A stretch of DNA of 64,000 nucleotides from Kangiella sp. TOML190 (GTDB taxonomy: Bacteria > Pseudomonadota > Gammaproteobacteria > Enterobacterales > Kangiellaceae): contig NZ_BQYL01000001.1 in NCBI RefSeq assembly GCF_023706045.1, forward strand, positions 1,054,001-1,118,000, in the 5' to 3' direction. A program made the position numbers and the translations under genes. Shown piece by piece: positions 54,193-60,583 of this stretch. The notes below the pieces were generated by a model, which did not search any database, had not been told where the DNA came from, and saw nothing but the letters and a program-made list of their open reading frames with translations. Numbering within the stretch: the stretch's first letter is position 1; the number at the start of each line of letters is the position of its first letter.

Positions 54193-55197
54193 ATGTCAGC
54201 AATAAAATCCATCGCGGTTCTAGGGGCAGGCTCCTACGGAACCGCTTTGGCTGTTTTGCTAGCCAAGAATGGTAACCAAACTAGGCTCTGGGCTAGGGAT
54301 GCGCAACAAGTAGCCCAAATGCAACAAGATAGAGCCAACCAGCACTACCTTCCCGATATTCCTTTTCCAGATAATTTAGAGCTTACTGATTCTATTGAAA
54401 CAGCACTTGATGCTGTCGATGCGGTTTTGATCTCGGTGCCAAGTCATGCTTTTGGCGCTTGTTTGGAATTGGCTAAGCCATACCTGAACGAGCAATCGCG
54501 GCTGATTTGGGCGAGCAAAGGGCTTGATCCTGAAACCGGTGATCTTTTAGGAAGCGTGTTGCAAGCTAACTTAGGCTTCGAGCTGCCGCATGCGATTCTT
54601 TCGGGGCCTACTTTTGCCAAAGAAATGGCTAAAGGAATGCCTACGGCGATTACCCTTGCTTCGAAAAACAAAAAGCTGCGCAAACAATTTGCCAAAGCCT
54701 TACATAACGATCGTTTCCGCGTTTATTTGAGCAAAGACATTGTCGGAGTGCAAATTGGTGGTGCGGTGAAAAACGTGATTGCGATTGGCGCTGGAATTGC
54801 CGATGGCTTAGGTTTTGGCGCTAATGCCAGAACTGCTTTAATCACCCGCGGTTTGGCGGAGATGATGCGACTGGGCAAAGCGATGGGCGGCAAACGTAAC
54901 ACTTTTACCGGTATGGCCGGCATGGGCGATTTAGTTTTGACTTGTACCGACAATCAATCGCGTAACCGCCGTTTTGGTATGGCCTTGGGTCAAGGCAAAG
55001 CGCGCGCCGATATTGAAGCCCAGATTGGGCAGGTGGTCGAAGGAGTGCGTAACGCCAAGGAAGTGAAAATGCTGTCTGAGCGAGTGGGGGTGGAAATGCC
55101 CATTTGTGATGTGGTGTACAAAATTATTTATCAAAACCTTGATGCCAAACAGGCTGCGCATGAGCTGTTAACTAGGGATTTAAAGAGGGAAAGTTAA
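54193..55197 (+). CDS. gpsA: Glycerol-3-phosphate dehydrogenase [NAD(P)+]
   Basis: The 334-residue protein has the nucleotide-binding loop Gly-Ala-Gly-Ser-Tyr-Gly-Thr-Ala, Leu-Ser-Gly-Pro-Thr-Phe-Ala-Lys-Glu, the catalytic Lys in Gly-Ala-Val-Lys-Asn-Val-Ile-Ala-Ile and Gly-Met-Gly-Asp-Leu-Val-Leu-Thr-Cys. It makes sn-glycerol 3-phosphate for phospholipids. It is the last gene of the rhodanese-grxC-secB-gpsA run. Confidence 0.96.
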   Translation: MSAIKSIAVLGAGSYGTALAVLLAKNGNQTRLWARDAQQVAQMQQDRANQHYLPDIPFPDNLELTDSIETALDAVDAVLISVPSHAFGACLELAKPYLNEQSRLIWASKGLDPETGDLLGSVLQANLGFELPHAILSGPTFAKEMAKGMPTAITLASKNKKLRKQFAKALHNDRFRVYLSKDIVGVQIGGAVKNVIAIGAGIADGLGFGANARTALITRGLAEMMRLGKAMGGKRNTFTGMAGMGDLVLTCTDNQSRNRRFGMALGQGKARADIEAQIGQVVEGVRNAKEVKMLSERVGVEMPICDVVYKIIYQNLDAKQAAHELLTRDLKRES

Positions 55198-55895
55198 TTT
55201 CCGTCTTTTTTAATGCGCTCGTCATTCCGTACTTGTGACCAAAGAAATCTCTCTAGGGAGTGCGGATTTTAGTTTTTCTTGTCATTGCGAGGAAGCGAAG
55301 CTGACGCGGCAATCTCGCTGAGTCTTAGTATTGCGTCATTCTGATGAAAGTCAGAATATGGCTTTTATTGAGAGCTTTAGATTGGTGCCTGAGTTAATCC
55401 TCACGCTGTACTATTAAATCATGAACCTACTGTGTTTTCTTGTTCATTTCTTTGCACCTAAAGGTATTCCTTATAGTCATCCGCACAAAGAAAGGCGCCC
55501 TCATCACTGCGGCCTACGGCTTCCCTCAAACCTAAAGTTCATTAACGCGTCGTTTCAATGGGACTTCCCTGTCCCTTGAAACTCAATTTGTATCCACCTA
55601 ATTGTCGCTATTCATCTAACCTTCTCGGCTTGTGATAAGGGGGGAGTGGTGTGTTCTTAATCCCCTTTATATTTAGCTGAAGTAAAGGCCATTCATAGTA
55701 ATTCAAATCAGGACATGGATGTGCTGTTTTTCACGGTGCGTTAAGTGAATGGGCTTTGGTGAGGGAAGTCATTCGCAGAATGACCTGAATATTCGGGGAA
55801 ACTTCTTTTGGTTACTTTTCCAAGTTTGGAAAAGTAACTCGCTGAAAAGCGAAAAGCACTTTCTGTTAAATTTCCGATAAGTTAAACGCGCTATC
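55198..55895. repeat. gene-free island of short palindromic repeats
   Basis: No convincing gene lies in these 698 bases. Three units beginning GTCATT occur at 55221, 55281 and 55335, spaced by 60 and 54 bases, and a fourth at 55768 forms a perfect GTCATTC-GCA-GAATGAC hairpin. The unit at 55281-55320 (GTCATTGCGAGGAAGCGAAG, then CGCGGCAATCTC) resembles a repeat type widespread in bacterial intergenic DNA. Hairpins also occur at 55552-55582 (GTTTCAA-t-GGGAC / GTCCCTTGAAAC) and 55811-55838 (13-bp perfect arms), followed by a small one at 55839-55852. The region separates the gpsA run from the convergent trmL gene. Confidence 0.65.
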
Positions 55896-56357
55896 CTACT
55901 CAAAACTATTGAATTCAAATTGTCTCAAGGCTTCATACGCCAATATGGCAACCGTATTAGACAAATTTAAGCTGCGGCTATCTTTTTTCATGGGGATCCG
56001 TAGTAGGTTCGCGGCCATATCGTCTAAAATCCAGTCGGGCAGGCCGCGGGTTTCAGGGCCGAAGATAAAAAAATCGCCATCTTGATAATTGATTTCATGA
56101 TAATAGGCTTTGCCTTTGGTGCTCAGGCCAAATAGGCGCTTGGGTTGCTCGGCTGTTTTGAAGTGGTCATAAGATTTATGAATTTTGAGATTGGCCCATT
56201 CATGATAATCCAAGCCGGCGCGGCGCATGCGTTTGTCGTCAATTTCAAACCCCAGCGGCTCTATTAAATGTAGTTGAAAGCCAGTGTTGGCACAAAGACG
56301 GATAATATTGCCGGTGTTGGGTGGAATTTCTGGTTCAAATAAAACGATATGAAACAT
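55896..56357 (-). CDS. trmL: tRNA (cytidine/uridine-2'-O)-methyltransferase TrmL
   Basis: The 153-residue SPOUT protein has motif 1 [15 protein letters not shown], motif 2 Phe-Gly-Pro-Glu-Thr-Arg-Gly-Leu-Pro and motif 3 Arg-Ser-Leu-Asn-Leu-Ser-Asn-Thr-Val. It methylates the wobble nucleotide of leucine tRNAs. Its start overlaps the ntrC-like stop by one base, so it is likely co-translated with the regulator. Confidence 0.94.
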   Translation of the reverse strand: MFHIVLFEPEIPPNTGNIIRLCANTGFQLHLIEPLGFEIDDKRMRRAGLDYHEWANLKIHKSYDHFKTAEQPKRLFGLSTKGKAYYHEINYQDGDFFIFGPETRGLPDWILDDMAANLLRIPMKKDSRSLNLSNTVAILAYEALRQFEFNSFE

Positions 56358-56977
56358 TAGTGGTTATCTTCATCAGGCGTGGTTTGCTCAAGCTGCCACG
56401 ATTGTAGTTTACGGGTGAGGGTATTGCGACCCCATCCGAGTAATTTTGCAGCTTTTTGTTTATGTCCTTGGCACAACTCGAGCGCTTGCTGCACCATAAA
56501 TTGCTCAAATTCGGTTTGCAGGCTCTGCAAGATTTGAGTATTACCTTGGTGGTATTCGGCTTGCAAGGTTTTATTGAGCTGCTGTTGCCATGGCGATAGT
56601 GGTTGTGGCTTATCGAGCGCCAAAGCTTTTTGGCAAATAGACACTGCTTGATTGAGATCAAAGGGTTTGGGCAAATAATCGAAAGCACCGATTTGATGCG
56701 ACTCGACCGCCATTTGCGTGTCGGTATTGGCCGTAATGATCACCACAGGCAACTGAGGGTAACGATTTTTGACCGTTTCCATCAATTCTAGACCGCTGAT
56801 CCCGGGCATTTGGACATCGGTGATCAAGACTTTAGGTGGTTCTTTTGCCACCAGCTTGAGCGCCTCTTGACCGTTGTCTGCGGCGACCACTTTAAAGCCT
56901 GCGTTGCTCAGCGCTTTGCTGAGCACCCAGCGAATGGAGCTGTCATCATCTACCAATAAAATCAATGGCTTATCCAT
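56357..56977 (-). CDS. ntrC: NtrC-type response regulator lacking the AAA+ sigma-54 activation domain
   Basis: This 206-residue intact frame has an NtrC-like receiver (about 1-118) with Asp10-12, phospho-acceptor Asp54, Thr82 and Lys104 in Phe-Asp-Tyr-Leu-Pro-Lys-Pro-Phe. A linker (about 119-155) follows, then a C-terminal Fis-type HTH with [22 protein letters not shown], a hallmark of NtrC. The roughly 250-residue AAA+ domain, with Walker motifs and GAFTGA, is absent; typical NtrC has about 470 residues. It overlaps ntrB by 8 bp. Without AAA+ it cannot activate sigma-54 polymerase in the known way. A sigma-70-type activator or repressor role is inferred. Confidence 0.9.
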   Translation of the reverse strand: MDKPLILLVDDDSSIRWVLSKALSNAGFKVVAADNGQEALKLVAKEPPKVLITDVQMPGISGLELMETVKNRYPQLPVVIITANTDTQMAVESHQIGAFDYLPKPFDLNQAVSICQKALALDKPQPLSPWQQQLNKTLQAEYHQGNTQILQSLQTEFEQFMVQQALELCQGHKQKAAKLLGWGRNTLTRKLQSWQLEQTTPDEDNH

Positions 56978-58031
56978 ATACTCTTGCCTTCAGCGGTAAA
57001 TAACAATTAAACAGAGTTTTGCCTGGATTGGAGCTAAATTCGATTAAACCTTGGTGCTGTTGGATCAAACTTTGGGCAATGCCAAGCCCTAAACCAGAGC
57101 TGTTTTTGCCGCTGATCATGGGAAAAAATATATTTGGCTGAAGCTCTTCTGAGATCCCTGGGCCATTATCGATAATTTCAATTTTCAGCACCTGTTGGGA
57201 TTGATAGTTGACCAGCGGGTGATCTTTGCTGACCCGCGTTTTAAATTGGATCTCACCATCGACAGTTTTGGCATGACTTAAGGCTTCAATGGCGTTCTGG
57301 GCAAGATTCAACAAGACTTGATAGATTTGCTCGGGGGCTGCCTGAATTTCAGGCAAGCTGGGGTCGTAATCACGTTTAATACTAATCGATTTTGACAAGT
57401 TGAGGCTGATAAAGCTAATCACCTGTTCGATGATTTCGTGGATATTCGTATCGATTCGGCTGGCAACCTTTTGCCCCAGCAACATTCTGTCCACCAAATC
57501 CGAAAGGCGTTTCACTTCTTTGCTGACGATTTGGCTAATGGTTGATTTGGGGCTATTAGGATCATGAGATTCCATTTCCAACAGCTGGGCTGCACCTGCA
57601 ATTCCGCTCAGCGGGGTTTTAATCTCATGCGCTAGGTTTTGCAATAGTTGCCGCTGAATCGCTTGGTTTCGTTGCCATTCATGATCTTGCTTATGGCGTT
57701 GTAATAATTGGCTATTTTGCCACTCGATGAGTAAATGAGATTGGTTTTGGTAGTCAACTTTTTGCAATGATAAATCGGCAGCAAAGCGCTGACCGTTTTT
57801 GAGCTCAATCAGTCTGTGATCAAACAGCTTTGATTCTGCTTTAACCAGCTCCTGTAACCACTCCCGTACTGGCAGGCTGTTGGCGTCGACAAAATAGGAA
57901 TAGCGCTTGCCAAGCAAGTTTCTCGCGGTGATATTCAGACATTGCTCAGCCGCCTGGTTGAGGTAGCTAAAACGCCCCTTCATATCCAGTAAGATAATGG
58001 CGGTAGACATTTGATCGAGCAGGTTTTGCAT
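56970..58031 (-). CDS. ntrB: Nitrogen regulation sensor kinase NtrB (GlnL)
   Basis: The 353-residue cytoplasmic protein has a PAS domain (about 1-100), a HisKA domain with His135 in Asn-Leu-Ala-His-Glu-Ile-Lys-Thr-Pro-Leu-Ser-Gly-Ile-Ala-Gly-Ala-Ala-Gln-Leu-Leu, and an ATPase domain with Asn-Leu-Ala-Gln-Asn-Ala-Ile-Glu-Ala, Asp-Asn-Gly-Pro-Gly-Ile and Gly-Leu-Gly-Leu-Gly-Ile-Ala. It should phosphorylate and dephosphorylate the NtrC-type regulator in response to the PII protein. Catalytic residues are intact. An NtrC-box-like palindrome overlaps its predicted promoter. Confidence 0.93.
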   Translation of the reverse strand: MQNLLDQMSTAIILLDMKGRFSYLNQAAEQCLNITARNLLGKRYSYFVDANSLPVREWLQELVKAESKLFDHRLIELKNGQRFAADLSLQKVDYQNQSHLLIEWQNSQLLQRHKQDHEWQRNQAIQRQLLQNLAHEIKTPLSGIAGAAQLLEMESHDPNSPKSTISQIVSKEVKRLSDLVDRMLLGQKVASRIDTNIHEIIEQVISFISLNLSKSISIKRDYDPSLPEIQAAPEQIYQVLLNLAQNAIEALSHAKTVDGEIQFKTRVSKDHPLVNYQSQQVLKIEIIDNGPGISEELQPNIFFPMISGKNSSGLGLGIAQSLIQQHQGLIEFSSNPGKTLFNCYLPLKARVYG

Positions 58032-58061
58032 TGCTGGTCGCTTGTATGCTGAGTAGCTGCT

Positions 58062-58067
58062 ATTGTA
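58062..58067 (-). promoter_or_regulatory. candidate -10 element of ntrB
   Basis: On the minus strand this reads TACAAT. A 17-bp spacer places the -35 hexamer exactly on the GGTGCA half of the NtrC box at 58085-58101, about 30 bp from the ntrB start. Confidence 0.45.
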
Positions 58068-58084
58068 ACAAATGCAGTAACAAA

Positions 58085-58101
58085 TGCACCATATTGGTGC
58101 G
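58085..58101. promoter_or_regulatory. NtrC-box-like palindrome upstream of ntrB
   Basis: TGCACC-ATATT-GGTGCG matches the NtrC consensus palindrome TGCACC-N5-GGTGCA with one mismatch at the end. Its overlap with the predicted -35 region suggests repression of ntrBC by the regulator, as known for the glnL promoter in enteric bacteria. Confidence 0.75.
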
Positions 58102-58128
58102 AAAAGAAGGAAATATTAAGATTAACGC

Positions 58129-58653
58129 TTATCTAAGCTGGAAATCGATGCTGGGGCTGGATTGAACTAAGGCTTTAGTCTCGTCGTCGAAGACTTCTGC
58201 TATCAACTGATGTTTGCCTTTTTTAAGTTCGGTTAGAGTGAAGTAGGGCACTTTTTGGTCATCGCCAACCATTTCACCATTGAGAATAAGGCGAATGCTA
58301 TGGTTTGCACTCAAATTCGGGGTCATAGCAACAATCACATAGAGGCTACCATTTTGCATCTTAACCCTATCGTCATTGGCCGGTTGTTCGATGGCTAACA
58401 CCTCATAAGGGGCTTCTGTGTTGGATTCGGCGACTTGCTCTTTAGTTTTGGGTTTAATTTTGGGGATGCTCATAAGGTTCTTACTGGTATCAACAGTTAC
58501 TTTTTTCGAGCCAGCGATGGGTTTGTCGGTGAAAATAATGCGTCCATTTTTATCAACTTTCTTATACATGACCTTGTCTTGTGCTTGAGCATGGTTATGC
58601 ACCCAGGTAAGTGGTAGAGCAAAAATTAGAAACAGTTTAAATTTCAACGACAT
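58129..58653 (-). CDS. DUF4124-domain periplasmic protein
   Basis: A perfect AAGGAGG lies before ATG 58653. The 174-residue protein has a signal peptide (ending near Ala-Gln-Ala) and an N-terminal DUF4124 segment (Met-Tyr-Lys-Lys-Val-Asp-Lys-Asn-Gly-Arg-Ile-Ile-Phe-Thr-Asp-Lys-Pro). A C-terminal beta domain with Asn-His-Ser-Ile-Arg-Leu-Ile-Leu-Asn-Gly follows. DUF4124 proteins occur between glnA and ntrB in other proteobacteria too. Their function is unknown. It has its own position between the glnA terminator and ntrB. Confidence 0.8.
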   Translation of the reverse strand: MSLKFKLFLIFALPLTWVHNHAQAQDKVMYKKVDKNGRIIFTDKPIAGSKKVTVDTSKNLMSIPKIKPKTKEQVAESNTEAPYEVLAIEQPANDDRVKMQNGSLYVIVAMTPNLSANHSIRLILNGEMVGDDQKVPYFTLTELKKGKHQLIAEVFDDETKALVQSSPSIDFQLR

Positions 58654-58702
58654 AAGACCCTCCTTATCAGCCTATTTTCTAGCAGTTGGCGCTTTTTATG
58701 TC

Positions 58703-58733
58703 AAAATAAAAAAGCCCAGCGGTTGCTGGGCTT
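58703..58733 (-). terminator. rho-independent terminator of glnA
   Basis: On the minus strand, AAGCCCAGC and GCTGGGCTT form a 9-bp stem with an AACC loop, followed by TTTTTATTT, 24 bp after the glnA stop. Confidence 0.93.
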
Positions 58734-58756
58734 GGATAAATGGTACTGCAGAGCGA

Positions 58757-60166
58757 TTAAAGGCTGTAGTACATTTCAAACTCAATCGGGTGAGTGGTCA
58801 TGTTCAATAGCGCGACTTCGCCACGTTTTAATTCGATGTAAGCATCCAACATTTCGTCCGAGAAGACGCCGCCACGAGTCAGGAACTCGCGATCAGCATC
58901 GAGCGCGTCTAAGGCTTGTTCTAGTGAAGATGCCACGGTTGGGATACTCAAGGCTTCTTCAGCGGGTAAGTCGTACAAGTCCTTATCCATAGCGTCACCT
59001 GGGTGGATCTTGTTCTGGATCCCGTCAAGACCAGCCATCATCATCGCAGCGAAAGCCAAATAGGGATTAGCCATCGGATCAGGGAAGCGCGCTTCGATGC
59101 GGCGAGCTTTGGCGCTTGGCACGTGCGGGATACGAATGGAAGCTGAGCGGTTTCGCGCCGAATAGGCGAGCATTACTGGCGCTTCGAAACCTGGAACCAA
59201 ACGCTTATAAGAGTTGGTTGAAGGGTTGGTAATGGCATTTAAAGCGCGAGCATGCTTGATCACACCGCCAATGTAGTAAAGTGCGTCTTCGGAAAGGCCG
59301 CCATACTTGTCGCCAGCAAAAATGTTAGTGCCGTCTTTGGCTAGAGACATGTGAATGTGCATGCCGGTACCGTTATCGCCAACGATGGGTTTGGGCATGA
59401 AAGTCGCGGTTTTACCATAAGCGTGTGCTACGTTGTGAGTCACGTATTTTAAGATCTGAACTTCGTCGGCTTTTTTCACTAAGGTATTGAATTGGGTAGC
59501 AATTTCGTTCTGACCGGCGGTCGCGACTTCGTGGTGGTGAGCTTCGATAACTAAGCCCATCTCTTCCATCACCAAGCACATTTGCGAGCGAATATCTTGC
59601 GAAGAATCCACTGGTGGAACGGGAAAATAACCGCCTTTGACGCCTGGACGGTGACCTGTGTTACCGTCTTCATAGCTTTTATCTGAGTTCCAAGCCGCTT
59701 CTGGATCGTCGATTTTAACCATTGAGCCGCTCATGTCGGTTTTGAACTTAACGTCTTCAAACATAAAGAACTCTGGCTCTGGGCCAAAGTAAGCGGTGTC
59801 GGCGATGCCGGTAGATTTTAAGTATTCCTCAGCACGTTTAGCGACTGAGCGAGGATCGCGGTCATAACCGGTCATGGTTGCCGGTTCAAGAATGTCGCAG
59901 CGTAAGTTTAAGGTCGGATCTTCAAAGAAGGGGTCCATCACCGCGGTTTCAGTATCTGGCATCAATACCATGTCCGATTCGTTAATGCCTTTCCAGCCAG
60001 CAATGGAAGAACCGTCAAACATCTTGCCATCGGTAAGGAAATCTTCGTCAACCTGGTGGGCAGGAATGGTCACGTGCTGCTCTTTACCCTTGGTATCGGT
60101 GAAGCGTAAATCGACGAATTTTACTTCGTATTCTTTAATCATTTCTAAAACGTTGCTGATTGACAT
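58757..60166 (-). CDS. glnA: Type I glutamine synthetase
   Basis: ATG 60166 has a GGAG site upstream and gives 469 residues, the family length. Visible are the Asp-Gly-Ser-Ser-Ile-x-Gly-Trp loop, Gly-Pro-Glu-x-Glu-Phe-Phe, the Asn-Gly-Thr-Gly-Met-His-like metal region (here Asp-Asn-Gly-Thr-Gly-Met-His-Ile-His), Asn-Arg-Ser-Ala-Ser-Ile-Arg-Ile-Pro, and Leu-Tyr-Asp-Leu-Pro with the adenylylation Tyr. It makes glutamine from glutamate and ammonia. It is probably adenylylated by GlnE and is controlled by the NtrB/NtrC pair downstream. Confidence 0.97.
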   Translation of the reverse strand: MSISNVLEMIKEYEVKFVDLRFTDTKGKEQHVTIPAHQVDEDFLTDGKMFDGSSIAGWKGINESDMVLMPDTETAVMDPFFEDPTLNLRCDILEPATMTGYDRDPRSVAKRAEEYLKSTGIADTAYFGPEPEFFMFEDVKFKTDMSGSMVKIDDPEAAWNSDKSYEDGNTGHRPGVKGGYFPVPPVDSSQDIRSQMCLVMEEMGLVIEAHHHEVATAGQNEIATQFNTLVKKADEVQILKYVTHNVAHAYGKTATFMPKPIVGDNGTGMHIHMSLAKDGTNIFAGDKYGGLSEDALYYIGGVIKHARALNAITNPSTNSYKRLVPGFEAPVMLAYSARNRSASIRIPHVPSAKARRIEARFPDPMANPYLAFAAMMMAGLDGIQNKIHPGDAMDKDLYDLPAEEALSIPTVASSLEQALDALDADREFLTRGGVFSDEMLDAYIELKRGEVALLNMTTHPIEFEMYYSL

Positions 60167-60210
60167 CTTGATCTCCAAAAATGGCGGCAATTGATAATTG
60201 GTTGGCGGCT

Positions 60211-60216
60211 ATTATA
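60211..60216 (-). promoter_or_regulatory. candidate -10 element of glnA
   Basis: The minus strand reads TATAAT, a perfect sigma-70 -10. The -35 position (TACACC at 17 bp spacing) is poor, as in activator-dependent promoters. The centre of the NtrC box lies about 60 bp upstream of this element. Confidence 0.6.
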
Positions 60217-60268
60217 AAGAGCAAAGGGCTTAAGGTGTAGCAAGTTAGTCAAAATTTGAAGAATAAAA

Positions 60269-60285
60269 TGCACCAAAGTGGTGCA
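60269..60285. promoter_or_regulatory. NtrC box upstream of glnA
   Basis: TGCACC-AAAGT-GGTGCA is a perfect 17-bp palindrome identical to the NtrC consensus. It lies about 105 bp before the glnA start and about 72 bp before the predicted transcription start. Confidence 0.88.
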
Positions 60286-60440
60286 AAGCGCGGTGGTTAA
60301 AATGAGACAAATTTGAACTTTAGAGGTTAGATTTAGAAGTGATTCTAACTAATTGATTTTTGGAAAAAATTTTATGATTTTGTGAAGCTGATTAATAATT
60401 GTTCGAAAAGTTCCATTAATTTATGGCAAAAAGGTAAAAT

Positions 60441-60468
60441 TTGTTGACCAAATTGTAACAAATATGAT
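60441..60468 (+). promoter_or_regulatory. candidate promoter of the TonB-dependent receptor gene
   Basis: TTGTTG (60441-60446) and TATGAT (60463-60468) are spaced by 16 bp. A 7-bp inverted repeat ATTTGTT / AACAAAT (60439-60445 and 60457-60463) overlaps the promoter and could be an operator. Confidence 0.4.
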
Positions 60469-60583
60469 ACTTATTACGGTCACCAAGGCTTATTTTGTTC
60501 TTGTGCATGCCTATGCTGGATAAAATAAGCTCAAATGGTGTAAAAAAGTAAATTTACTAACTACATACTATAGGTAGGATTTT

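Larger units (their letters stand above)
60167..60583. promoter_or_regulatory. divergent glnA / TonB-receptor intergenic region
   Basis: This 417-base gap has no gene. It holds the glnA ribosome binding site, a TATAAT -10 for glnA, the NtrC box at 60269-60285, and a candidate promoter for the receptor gene with a TTTGTT / AACAAA dyad (60439-60463). No GG-N10-GC sigma-54 element is visible between the NtrC box and the glnA start. Confidence 0.7.

Noticed and set aside
55198-55895. A CRISPR array or tRNA gene in the repeat island
   Set aside because: The repeated units are unevenly spaced and differ from each other beyond the GTCATT start, and no cloverleaf or cas gene is visible.
56357-56977. 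The short ntrC as a pseudogene or frameshift remnant
   Set aside because: The frame is continuous, the receiver and HTH active residues are intact, the overlaps with ntrB and trmL are conserved in style, and its predicted binding sites are present.
60167-60268. A sigma-54 promoter for glnA
   Set aside because: No GG-N10-GC arrangement exists on the minus strand between the NtrC box and the start codon.
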